Shown in pieces: positions 16,853 through 24,677 of a DNA stretch of 64,000 nucleotides. The stretch is from Maritimibacter sp. (GTDB lineage: Bacteria; Pseudomonadota; Alphaproteobacteria; Rhodobacterales; Rhodobacteraceae). A program made the translations under genes and the position numbers. Each line of letters opens with the position of its first letter. Position 1 is the stretch's first letter. Below the pieces are notes generated by a model, which saw only the letters and a list, made by a program, of their open reading frames with translations, ran no database searches and was not told where the DNA came from. The DNA lies in contig NZVC01000057.1 in the NCBI GenBank assembly GCA_002701395.1, positions 1 to 64,000 of the forward strand, written 5' to 3'.

Positions 16853-17323
16853 ATGACCTCTGCCGACACCGACGACAGCGCGCCCCACTTGGGCCACCTG
16901 AAAGAGGATCTCTCTTTCGTGTCGCGGATCCTGCGCGCGCGCATCGCGTCCAGCAACGAATCGTTCTTCGCCGACCATCAGGTCGCGGGGGGCGAGGTCG
17001 CGGTGCTGAACCTGATCGGCATCAACCCCGGGCTGGCACAGAAAGAGCTTGCACAGTTGGTCGTCCTGCGCAAATCCGCGCTGACGAAGCTTGTGAACGA
17101 GCTGGAGAAAAGCGGCCTGATCGAGCGCCGCAAGGAAGGCGCGGACAAGCGGCTGAACGCGCTTTACCTGACGGACGAGGGACAGGCGCGGCTGGCACGG
17201 CTGCGCCCCGACATGGCGCGGCTTCAGGCCGAGATCCTTGCCCCGCTGTCCGCCGCGGAACGGGCCATCCTGTTCGAACTGTTGTGGCGCCTGATCGACG
17301 AAACCGAGACGCCGATCCTGTAA
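16853..17323 (+). CDS. MarR family transcriptional regulator
   Basis: The 156-residue protein has the MarR winged helix: a dimer helix, then QKELAQLVVLRKSALTKLVNELEKSGLIERRKEGADKRLNALYLTDEGQARL (about residues 55-110), including the wing DKRLN. The start is uncertain. The ATG at 16853 fits the family, and an in-frame GTG at 16829 would add 8 residues. Neither has a strong ribosome binding site. It is divergent from the dehydratase/CoA-transferase/TRAP operon and precedes another CoA-transferase gene. Inverted repeats in front of all these units make it the likely local repressor, perhaps answering to a CoA ester. Confidence 0.9.
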   Translation: MTSADTDDSAPHLGHLKEDLSFVSRILRARIASSNESFFADHQVAGGEVAVLNLIGINPGLAQKELAQLVVLRKSALTKLVNELEKSGLIERRKEGADKRLNALYLTDEGQARLARLRPDMARLQAEILAPLSAAERAILFELLWRLIDETETPIL

Positions 17324-17340
17324 AGGCCCCGGCGGCGGTC

Positions 17341-17375
17341 TTGACAGACCCCGATATTCAGTTTCATTTTGAAAC
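17341..17375 (+). promoter_or_regulatory. Promoter with perfect GTTTC-N5-GAAAC operator
   Basis: GTTTCATTTTGAAAC at 17361-17375 is a perfect 6+6 base inverted repeat around TTT. A TTGACA -35 hexamer lies upstream at 17341-17346, and the repeat overlaps where the -10 region should be. The site sits 54 bases before the CoA-transferase start codon and matches the repeat at 19339-19353. Confidence 0.55.
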
Positions 17376-17428
17376 CAGTTTACGTCCACCCTTTCAACGT
17401 CTGAGGGGTGGACCGGGGAGGAACACAG

Positions 17429-18586
17429 ATGGCAAAACCGCTCGACGGCATCCGGATTGCCGACTTCAGTCACGTGATCGCCGGGCCGCTTGCGACGCAG
17501 TTCCTTAACCTGCTGGGGGCCGAGGTCATCAAGGTCGAGCCGCCCGCGGGCGACCCGATGCGCTATTACACGCAAGACCCGGATCGGCGCGGCATGGCCG
17601 AGCCCTTCGTCGGGGCGAACGCGGGCAAGCGGTCCATCGTGCTGGATCTGAAGACTGACGAAGGCCGCGCCGCCGCCCGCGATCTGGTCGCCACGGCGGA
17701 CGTCTTCGTCGAGAACTTCCGCCCCGGTGTGGCCGACCGCCTTGGGCTGGGCGCGGACCGGCTGACCGCTGCGCATCCCGGCCTGATCTACTGCTCTGTC
17801 TCCGGCTTTGGCCAGGACGGGCCGTTGCGCGACTATCCCGCCATCGACCAAGTGATCCAAAGCATGTCCGGCCTGATGCTTTTGTCGGGACACGACGGCG
17901 AACCGGCGGAACGCATCGGCTTTCCGCTGGTCGACACCTATTCGGCCCTGCTCGGCGCCTTCGCGATCCTGTCGGCGGTGCTGCAGCGCGAACGCGATCC
18001 GGACCGTCGCGGGCAGGTCATCGACGTGTCGATGCTGGATGCGACTATGGTGATGATGAGCTCGGTCGTGGTGCCGATGATGCTGTCGCAACAGGCTCCG
18101 GTCCGGGCCGGAAACCGTGGGTTTTCCGGCGCGCCCACGGCGGACACGTTCGAAACGGCGGATGGAGAGATCACCATCGGCGCCGTGCAGCAGGTACAGG
18201 TGGCGCGGCTGTTCCGGACGCTGGGCTGTTCCGAGCTGCTGGAAGACGACCGCTTTGCGACGCCCGACGCGCGGATGGCCCACGACACCGACCTGCGGGC
18301 GCTTTTGCTGGACCGTTTCGCGACGCGCGGGGCCGAGGATTGGGAAAAGGCGCTGGCAGAAGCCGGGGTTCCGGCAGGCAAGGTTCGCCCGCTGGGCGAG
18401 GCGCTGACGATGGATCAGTTGCAGGATCGCGACCTGTTCCTTGATCTGCCGGACGGACAGCGCGTGCTGAACGCGGGTTTCCGGTTTCAGCGTGATGGGC
18501 CGGGCGTCGACCAGTGCGCCCCGAAGCTGGGCGCGGATACGGAAGACGTTCTAGCCTGCATTCAGCGGACGACCGGGGCGCGCTAG
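17429..18586 (+). CDS. Family III (CaiB/BaiF) CoA-transferase
   Basis: The 385-residue protein has the complete family III layout: GIRIADFSHVIAGPLATQFLNLLGAEVIKVEPP at the start, GKRSIVLDLKTDEGR, and FVENFRPGVADRLGLG. The catalytic aspartate is in YPAIDQVIQSMSGLMLLSG and the C-terminal half is typical (GVPAGKVRPLGEAL). The ATG at 17429 has GGGGAGGAA upstream and is preferred over the in-frame start at 17408. It is a separate unit with its own operator, convergent with the GntR gene (four-base overlap of ends). It is a fourth CoA-transferase of the locus. Confidence 0.92.
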   Translation: MAKPLDGIRIADFSHVIAGPLATQFLNLLGAEVIKVEPPAGDPMRYYTQDPDRRGMAEPFVGANAGKRSIVLDLKTDEGRAAARDLVATADVFVENFRPGVADRLGLGADRLTAAHPGLIYCSVSGFGQDGPLRDYPAIDQVIQSMSGLMLLSGHDGEPAERIGFPLVDTYSALLGAFAILSAVLQRERDPDRRGQVIDVSMLDATMVMMSSVVVPMMLSQQAPVRAGNRGFSGAPTADTFETADGEITIGAVQQVQVARLFRTLGCSELLEDDRFATPDARMAHDTDLRALLLDRFATRGAEDWEKALAEAGVPAGKVRPLGEALTMDQLQDRDLFLDLPDGQRVLNAGFRFQRDGPGVDQCAPKLGADTEDVLACIQRTTGAR

Positions 18587-19254
18587 TCGAAGATCTCGTC
18601 CGGAAGCGCGGCGGTGTGGGCATTGCCCGACCGGATGTGGCTGCGCATCGCCGCTTCGGCGACATCCGGCGCGCCCGCAAGGATGGCGTAGGTGACGAAC
18701 CTGTGCCCCTCGTTCGACTGGCGCAACTGTTCCAGCGCGAAAAGCTGCGGCAGCCGCAGGCCAAGGTACGGGACCCGCACGCGTTCGATCAGGTCGGCGA
18801 CGTGGGCGTTGTCCGCCAGCGTTTCGATCAGCGTGTGATAGGTTCGGTTTTCGCGACTGTAGGTCTCAAGATCCTGCGCCGCTTCGGCGGCATCCATCCT
18901 GTCCTGTACCGCGCGCAACGCGTCGCGCTGGTCCTCTGCCAGGGTGCGTTCTGCCGCAAGCCGCGCGGCAAGGCTTTCCAACACCTCGCGGGCGCGCCCC
19001 ATGTCCAGCAGTTCGGCGCGGCCGTACCGGCGCACCAACACGCCCCGGTTGGCGTGAGAGACAAGATGCCCTTCGCCCACCAAAATGCGAAAGGCCTCGC
19101 GGATGCGGCCGCGCCCGACGCCGTACTCTTCCGCCAGCTCGGTCTCGATCAGCCGCACACCGGGCCGCAATGCGCCGGAAAAGATGCGCGCCTTAAGCGC
19201 GGCCGTGATGTCTTCGGTGCTGGGTGCGGTGCCCGGCGGGTCGGCGGTTTGCAT
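18583..19254 (-). CDS. GntR family (FCD) transcriptional regulator
   Basis: The 223-residue protein has an N-terminal GntR winged helix (about residues 14-80: ALKARIFSGALRPGVRLIETELAEEYGVGRGRIREAFRILVGEGHL). A C-terminal all-helical FCD ligand domain follows (about 90-215), with the metal-site pattern DLETYSRENRTYHTLIE and a late H-x3-GN-H. It is divergent from the ABC transporter operon. A perfect palindrome lies 15 bases before its start. It probably controls itself and that operon in response to the transported compound or a product. Confidence 0.9.
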   Translation of the reverse strand: MQTADPPGTAPSTEDITAALKARIFSGALRPGVRLIETELAEEYGVGRGRIREAFRILVGEGHLVSHANRGVLVRRYGRAELLDMGRAREVLESLAARLAAERTLAEDQRDALRAVQDRMDAAEAAQDLETYSRENRTYHTLIETLADNAHVADLIERVRVPYLGLRLPQLFALEQLRQSNEGHRFVTYAILAGAPDVAEAAMRSHIRSGNAHTAALPDEIFD

Positions 19255-19268
19255 GGGTGCCCTTTTGC

Positions 19269-19280
19269 TTTGTCGACAAA
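19269..19280. promoter_or_regulatory. Palindromic GntR-type operator
   Basis: TTTGTCGACAAA is a perfect 12-base palindrome. It fits the GT-N(x)-AC half-site style of FCD-type GntR operators and lies between the divergent GntR and ABC-transporter genes. A related but imperfect sequence (ATTGTTGACAGA) follows at 19321-19332 and overlaps a -35 hexamer. Confidence 0.5.
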
Positions 19281-19324
19281 CTGGCCCGTTTTTCGCCTGA
19301 AGCGCAAGAATCAGAAAAGAATTG

Positions 19325-19353
19325 TTGACAGAAATACGGTTTCCAATGGAAAC
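19325..19353 (+). promoter_or_regulatory. Promoter of the ABC-transporter operon with GTTTC-N5-GAAAC operator
   Basis: TTGACA at 19325-19330 is a consensus -35 hexamer. Starting 8 bases after it, GTTTCCAATGGAAAC (19339-19353) is a perfect 6+6 inverted repeat covering the spacer and -10 region. It is of the same kind as the site before the CoA-transferase gene (17361). Its right flank (TGGAAACTTTAT) is identical to the MarR intergenic region. This links the ABC-transporter operon to the same regulator as the dehydratase operon. Confidence 0.55.
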
Positions 19354-19393
19354 TTTATGCGGAGGACCGTCATGCATCCAAAGGGAGGATACG

Positions 19394-20956
19394 ATGCACC
19401 GACCCCGATTCAGCCGATTGGCGCGACCGATTTTATGCGCGGCGGTGGCCCTAGCGGCCCCTGTCGCGGCACAGGCGCAGGACGACACGCTGGTGATCGC
19501 CCTGCCGACCTTTTCCGAACAAACGATGACACCGTGGAGCGGGTCCGGTCAGCGCAAGACCTACCTCGACACCGTGTACGAATACCTTGTGTACCTTGAC
19601 GCGGACGGCAACACACAGCCCGGTCTGGCCGAAAGCTGGACGATCGAGGATGACGGCACCAAGTGGACCTTCACCCTGCGCGAAGGTGTGCCGTTTTCCG
19701 ATGAAAGCTGCGGCGATGTGACGGCAGCGGACGTGAAGTATTCCATCGAGCGGCTGATCGACGAAGACAGCCGGGCGGGGCCGTCCTCGACCATGCGGCG
19801 GGTGATCGACACGGTCGAGGCCCCGGACGACCGGACCGTGGTAGTGAACCTCAAGGCGCCGGATTTCCTGCTGGATTCCGGTTACTTCGGCGAAGCGCAG
19901 CAGCTGGGCATCGTCTGCAAAAGCTATATCGAGGCGCAAGGCGACGCCGCCGACACGGCGCCGCCGGTGGGCACCGGAGCCTACGTGCTGGAAAGCAGCG
20001 TGGACGGGTCCGAGATCGTGATGACACGGCGCGCGGGCGACCATTGGCGTGTCTCGCCCGAATGGGGCAAGATCAGCTTTCGCGCGGTGCCGGAAGAAGC
20101 CACCCGCGTGGCCATGCTGCGCGCCGGCGAAGCGGACATCGCGCCGGTCAGTTTTGACAGCATCGACGGGCTGAAGGACGCGGGCATCGGCATCGTGTCC
20201 GCCGAACGGACGTGGTCGCCGGTGATCCGTCTAGGCGGCGTCGTGCAGACGGACGAGGCCCGCTTCAACGCCGATCTGCCGTGGGCGGACCGGCGCGTGC
20301 GGCAGGCGATGAACTATGCCATCGACAAGCAGGCGATCATCGACGAGCTGTTCGCGGGCCAAGGCATCGTCGCCAACGGCGACACGCCGGTCGCGGCGTG
20401 GGACAGCGTGCCGCCCTACCCCTACGATCCCGACAAGGCGCGCGAGTTGCTGACCGAAGCCGGCTATCCCAACGGGTTCGACATGACGCTCAAGACCTTC
20501 ACCACCACGCCAGGCGCCGAACTGCCGCTGATGGCCGAGGCCGCGGCGCTGTACCTTGCGGATGTGGGGATCAACGTCACCATCGAACCCGGCGACTGGC
20601 CGTCGATCCGGTCGGAATGGACCAGCGGCGGCAAGCTGGATTTCGCGATGACCCACCGGGGGTTCCCCTTCGCCAATCCCGAAAACGGGGTCGAGGCGGG
20701 ATTCTCGACCCGGTCGCTGTTCGCGTCCTTCACCTCGGACGAGTTGGAGGAAAAGCTGGCGTCGCTTGCCGCCGAGACCGACCGCGACACCCGCCGCGAG
20801 AAGCTGACCGACATCGGCCAGTACATCCGCGACGAGGCCGGGGCGATCTTCATGGTGCTGGCGAACGAGCCCTATGGCGTCGGCGCGGATGTCGGGGATT
20901 GGTCGATCGACACGTCCTACGTCTACAACTTCGATCAGGTCGGCAAGGCCGAGTGA
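19394..20956 (+). CDS. Peptide/nickel-type ABC transporter substrate-binding protein (family 5)
   Basis: The 520-residue periplasmic protein has a signal peptide ending in AQAQ. Its family 5 binding domain is recognised by YLVYLDADGNTQPGLAESWTIEDDGTKWTFTLREGVPFSD, the later MNYAIDKQAIIDELFAGQG, and the C-terminal half typical of DppA/OppA-like proteins. Such proteins bind peptides, opines, glycosides and other small molecules. The ATG at 19394 has AAGGGAGGA upstream. A second ATG at 19372 also has a good ribosome binding site but is out of frame. The gene opens a seven-gene operon and is followed by a hairpin. Confidence 0.93.
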   Translation: MHRPRFSRLARPILCAAVALAAPVAAQAQDDTLVIALPTFSEQTMTPWSGSGQRKTYLDTVYEYLVYLDADGNTQPGLAESWTIEDDGTKWTFTLREGVPFSDESCGDVTAADVKYSIERLIDEDSRAGPSSTMRRVIDTVEAPDDRTVVVNLKAPDFLLDSGYFGEAQQLGIVCKSYIEAQGDAADTAPPVGTGAYVLESSVDGSEIVMTRRAGDHWRVSPEWGKISFRAVPEEATRVAMLRAGEADIAPVSFDSIDGLKDAGIGIVSAERTWSPVIRLGGVVQTDEARFNADLPWADRRVRQAMNYAIDKQAIIDELFAGQGIVANGDTPVAAWDSVPPYPYDPDKARELLTEAGYPNGFDMTLKTFTTTPGAELPLMAEAAALYLADVGINVTIEPGDWPSIRSEWTSGGKLDFAMTHRGFPFANPENGVEAGFSTRSLFASFTSDELEEKLASLAAETDRDTRREKLTDIGQYIRDEAGAIFMVLANEPYGVGADVGDWSIDTSYVYNFDQVGKAE

Positions 20957-20965
20957 CCGCGACCC

Positions 20966-20993
20966 GGGCGGGGCGCCGCTGTGCGGCCCGCCC
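20966..20993 (+). promoter_or_regulatory. Intercistronic hairpin after the binding-protein gene
   Basis: GGGCGGG (20966-20972) pairs with CCCGCCC (20987-20993), with an inner CCGC/GCGG stem and a three-base loop, followed by TTTAT. It lies 9 bases after the stop codon and 39 before the permease gene. It is likely a partial terminator or 3-prime stabiliser that keeps binding-protein mRNA in excess. Confidence 0.5.
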
Positions 20994-21032
20994 TTTATCG
21001 TTGGCCCCTACCGTTGAATTGAAAGACCCCGC

Positions 21033-21956
21033 ATGACCAAGCTGATCCTGGGCCGTCTGGCAGAGGCGCTTGCCGCGCTTTTGCTGATGAGCCTTGTCAT
21101 CTTCATTCTCAGCCGGGTGACCGGCGACCCGGTGGCTTTGCTGCTGGGCGACGGCGCGACGGCCGAGGATCGCGACCAGCTGATCGCGCAGCTCCAGCTG
21201 GATCGCCCGTTGTGGCGGCAGTACCTGTCGTTTCTTGGCAATGCGGTGTCGGGCGATTTCGGCCAATCCGTCGCCGCCGGGCGGCGCGATGCGCTGGAAC
21301 TGGTGCTGGACCGCCTGCCCGCCTCGCTGTCGCTGGCGGGTGTGGCGCTGGGGTTCACCTTGGTCCTTGGCATCGTGATGGGCGTTCTGGCGGCGATCAC
21401 GCGGGGCGGCGCCGTGGACGTGATCCTGCGCATGGTGGCCCTGCTTGGCCAGTCGGTCCCAGCGTTCTGGCTGGGGATCGTGCTGATCTACGTGGTGTCG
21501 GTGAACTGGGGCCTGCTGCCGACGTCGGGCTATGGCACGGCGGCGCATTACGTGCTGCCCGCGCTGACGCTGGGCACCTTCACGCTGGCCGCAGTGCTTC
21601 GGCTGGTACGCGCCTCGATGCTGGACGCGCTGGCCTCGGAATACGTCAAGCTGGCCCGGATCAAGGGCCTGCCCGAGGCGACCGTGATCCTGAAACACGC
21701 GCTGTCCAACAGCCTGATCCCGGTGGTGACCTTCATGGGCGCGTTCTTCGCCACCATGATCACCGGCGCGGTGGTGGTCGAGACGGTGTTCGCATGGCCG
21801 GGCATCGGGCGGCTGGCCTACGAAAGTATCGTGTCGCGTGATTTCCCGGTGATCCAGACCGTGGTGCTGGTCATCACCGCATGCTTCATCCTCGCCAATT
21901 TCTGCGTCGATATGCTGTACCTCGCCATCGACCCGCGCATGAGGGACCGGGGCTGA
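21033..21956 (+). CDS. ABC transporter permease, DppB type
   Basis: The 307-residue protein has six helices. It shows the DppB/OppB pattern: an N-terminal LVIFILSRVTGDPVALLLG segment and the EAA loop YVKLARIKGLPEATVILKHALSNSLIPVVT (about residues 206-235), which contacts the ATPases. It forms the membrane channel with the next protein, whose gene overlaps it by one base. Confidence 0.93.
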   Translation: MTKLILGRLAEALAALLLMSLVIFILSRVTGDPVALLLGDGATAEDRDQLIAQLQLDRPLWRQYLSFLGNAVSGDFGQSVAAGRRDALELVLDRLPASLSLAGVALGFTLVLGIVMGVLAAITRGGAVDVILRMVALLGQSVPAFWLGIVLIYVVSVNWGLLPTSGYGTAAHYVLPALTLGTFTLAAVLRLVRASMLDALASEYVKLARIKGLPEATVILKHALSNSLIPVVTFMGAFFATMITGAVVVETVFAWPGIGRLAYESIVSRDFPVIQTVVLVITACFILANFCVDMLYLAIDPRMRDRG

Positions 21957-22774
21957 TGCAGCGTTTCACCTTCCGCGCCGCGCTTGTCCTGCTGGTCTTC
22001 TTCGTGCTGACCGCGCTGGTCGGGCCTTACCTGATCGAACACGATCCGCTGAAAGGCAGCCTGCGCGCGCGGCTCGATCCGCCGGGAACGCCCGGGCATC
22101 CGCTGGGCACCGACCGGCTGGGCCGCGACATGCTGGCCCGCATCGTCGAGGGCGCACGGATTTCCCTGACCGTCTGCGCCGTCGTCATCGCCATCGCGGG
22201 CAGCATCGGCACCGCAGTGGGTACCCTGTCGGGCTATGTCGGCGGCTGGCTGGACCGGGTGCTGATGCGGCTGGTGGACCTTGCGCTGTCGCTGCCCGTG
22301 ATCCTGCTGGCGCTGCTGATCGGTGCCGTGTCTGGCCCGTCCTTCGGGAACATCGTTCTGGTGATTTCGCTGGTGCTTTGGTCGCAATACGCCCGCATGG
22401 CGCGGGGCGAGACGTTGCGGGTCAAGACCGAGGACTATGTCGACCTCGCCCGGACGTCGGGCCTGACCCATGTGCAGATCATCGCACGGCACATCCTGCC
22501 GAACATCGCCCCGGCGCTGATCGTGGTGGCGACGCTGCAGGTGGGCGTGGTGATCGTGCTGGAATCCTCGCTGTCCTTCCTTGGCGTCGGTGTGCCGCCG
22601 CCGAACCCCTCGTGGGGGTCGATGGTGGCCGAGGGGCGCAGCTATGTCGTCACCGCGTGGTGGGTGTCGCTGTTCCCGGGCATCGCGATCCTGCTGGTCG
22701 TCATGGCCGTCAACATCGTCGGCGACGCGCTGACCGACCGCATCAACCCCGGCCTGAGGGGGCGCACCGCATGA
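21956..22774 (+). CDS. ABC transporter permease, DppC type
   Basis: The 272-residue protein has the DppC signature HPLGTDRLGRDMLARIVEGARISL (about residues 45-68), six helices, and an EAA loop (VDLARTSGLTHVQIIARHILPNIAPALIV). The earlier open frame is the shadow of the DppB gene's end. ATG overlaps the previous stop codon by one base, and its own stop overlaps the first ATPase gene by four. Confidence 0.93.
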   Translation: MQRFTFRAALVLLVFFVLTALVGPYLIEHDPLKGSLRARLDPPGTPGHPLGTDRLGRDMLARIVEGARISLTVCAVVIAIAGSIGTAVGTLSGYVGGWLDRVLMRLVDLALSLPVILLALLIGAVSGPSFGNIVLVISLVLWSQYARMARGETLRVKTEDYVDLARTSGLTHVQIIARHILPNIAPALIVVATLQVGVVIVLESSLSFLGVGVPPPNPSWGSMVAEGRSYVVTAWWVSLFPGIAILLVVMAVNIVGDALTDRINPGLRGRTA

Positions 22775-23736
22775 GCATGCTGTCGATCCGCAACCTGTCG
22801 GTCCGCCTTGGCCCCGGCGACAGCGCGCCCGCGATCCTTGACGACGTGTCACTGGACGTCCGCCCCGGCGAGACGCTGGGGCTGGTGGGCGAAAGCGGGT
22901 CCGGCAAGTCGACGCTGGGCATGTCGGTCCTGCGCCTGACGCCGCCATTGCTGGCCGAGGGCACGACCGGCCGGATCCTGTGGGATGGCGATGACGTGTT
23001 GCGGATGCGCCCACGGCAGTTGCGCGGGCTGCGGGGCGGCGAAATCTCGATGATCCTGCAGGACCCGATGGCGTCTTTGAACCCGGTCTTTTCCATCGGT
23101 GCCCAGCTGAAAGAGGCACTGCACCGCGCCGGGCGAGACGACTTGCAAGCCGCCGCCGAGGCCGCGCTGGCCGAGGTCAACATCCCCTCGCCCGCTGACC
23201 GGCTGCGCAGCTATCCGCACCAGATGTCCGGTGGAATGCGGCAACGGGTCGTGTCCGCCATCGGTCTGGCGCAAGAACCGCGCCTGATCATCTGCGACGA
23301 ACCGACGACCGCCTTGGATGCGACGATCCAGTTCCAGTTTCTTGAACTGCTCCGCGCGCTTCAGGCGGCGCATCACATGGCGATGCTGTTCATCACCCAT
23401 GATTTCGGCGTGGTCGCCCGCATCTGCGACCGCGTGGCGGTGATGTACGCGGGCCGCATCGTTGAAACGGGCCCGGTGCGCGAGATCTTCGCGAACCCGC
23501 GCCACCCTTACACCCGCGCATTGCTGGCCGCCGTGCCGTCAACCGCCACGGCGCCCGACCGGCTTCCGGTGATCGAGGGCGCGCCGCCCTCGGTCGGCAA
23601 TCGCCCGGGCGGCTGTGCCTTCCATCCGCGCTGCCCGCTTGCGACCACGGCCTGCCAACAGGCGCCCGCGACCGAAACCCTTGCCCCTGGACATGACGTC
23701 GCCTGCTGGCACGCCCGACAAGAGGCCGTGGCATGA
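22771..23736 (+). CDS. ABC transporter ATP-binding protein, DppD type
   Basis: The 321-residue ATPase has Walker [10 protein letters not shown], signature MSGGMRQRV, Walker [13 protein letters not shown] and H-loop FITHDFGVV. The oligopeptide C-terminal extension has a cysteine-rich [21 protein letters not shown] cluster, which in DppD/OppD-type proteins binds an iron-sulfur cluster. It pairs with the following ATPase to drive import. Confidence 0.93.
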   Translation: MSMLSIRNLSVRLGPGDSAPAILDDVSLDVRPGETLGLVGESGSGKSTLGMSVLRLTPPLLAEGTTGRILWDGDDVLRMRPRQLRGLRGGEISMILQDPMASLNPVFSIGAQLKEALHRAGRDDLQAAAEAALAEVNIPSPADRLRSYPHQMSGGMRQRVVSAIGLAQEPRLIICDEPTTALDATIQFQFLELLRALQAAHHMAMLFITHDFGVVARICDRVAVMYAGRIVETGPVREIFANPRHPYTRALLAAVPSTATAPDRLPVIEGAPPSVGNRPGGCAFHPRCPLATTACQQAPATETLAPGHDVACWHARQEAVA

Positions 23737-24677
23737 CCGCGATCCTGTCCACCCATGCGCTGGGCCGCACGTTCCGGACCAAGGGCGGCCCCCTGCACGC
23801 GCTGACCGAGGTCACGATAGACTGCCTGCCGGGCCGGTCGCTGGGCGTGGTCGGAGAGTCGGGCTGCGGCAAGACGACCCTGAACCGGCTGATCCTGATG
23901 CTCGACAGCCCGACAGCGGGAGAGGTCCGCTTCAAGGGCAAGCCCCTGTCCGCGCTAGGCCGCGCCGAACGCCGCGCCTTTCGCCGGGCCGTGCAGCCGG
24001 TGTTCCAGAACCCCTATTCCTCGCTCAACCCGCGTCTGCGGGTGCGTCGGATCATCCGCGAACCGCTGGCGGCGAACACCGACCTTGGCCGTGCGCAGAT
24101 CGACGCCCGGGTCGACGAGGTTCTTGAAGCGGTCGGCCTTTCGGCGCGCGACGGCGACCGGCTGCCAGCCGAGTTCTCTGGCGGGCAAAGGCAGCGCATC
24201 GCCATCGCGCGGGCGCTGGCGTCGAAACCCGAACTGATGCTTTTGGACGAACCGGTGTCGTCGCAGGACATCTCGATCCGGGCGCAGATCCTGAACACGT
24301 TGAAGGACCTGCGCGACGAATACGGGCTGGGCACGCTGTTCGTCAGCCACGACCTCGCGACCGTGCGGTTCATGTGCGACGAGGTGATTGTGATCTACCT
24401 TGGCCGCATCGTCGAACGCGGCCCGGCGGCGCAAATCTGCACCGCGCCGCGACACCCCTACACGCAGGCTCTGCTGGCGGCGACGCTTCCCGCCGACCCG
24501 GATGCGCAGGGCGTGGCCGTGCCGCCGAAGGGGGAAATCCCCTCGCCGCTGTCGCCTCCGCCGGGCTGCGCCTATCACACGCGCTGCCCCTTCGCGCGCG
24601 ACATCTGCAAGGCACAGCGCCCCGAGGCGCGGGACGGAGTCGCCTGTCACATGGTCCACGACGGGGGCTGGTTATGA
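23733..24677 (+). CDS. ABC transporter ATP-binding protein, DppF type
   Basis: The 314-residue ATPase has Walker A GESGCGKTT, signature FSGGQRQRIAIARAL, Walker B LMLLDEPVSSQD and H-loop FVSHDLATV. The C-terminal extension has the same cysteine pattern (GCAYHTRCPFARDICKAQRP). The D-loop reads SSQD rather than the usual SALD, a small variant seen in DppF-like proteins. Gene overlaps of four bases on both sides show strict co-translation. Confidence 0.93.
   Translation: MTAILSTHALGRTFRTKGGPLHALTEVTIDCLPGRSLGVVGESGCGKTTLNRLILMLDSPTAGEVRFKGKPLSALGRAERRAFRRAVQPVFQNPYSSLNPRLRVRRIIREPLAANTDLGRAQIDARVDEVLEAVGLSARDGDRLPAEFSGGQRQRIAIARALASKPELMLLDEPVSSQDISIRAQILNTLKDLRDEYGLGTLFVSHDLATVRFMCDEVIVIYLGRIVERGPAAQICTAPRHPYTQALLAATLPADPDAQGVAVPPKGEIPSPLSPPPGCAYHTRCPFARDICKAQRPEARDGVACHMVHDGGWL

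Noticed and set aside
19372-19599. ATG at 19372 with a strong GGAGGACC site, 22 bases before the binding-protein start
   Set aside because: It is out of frame with the binding protein and reads into a shadow frame. A leader peptide is possible but nothing in the sequence supports it beyond the start signal.
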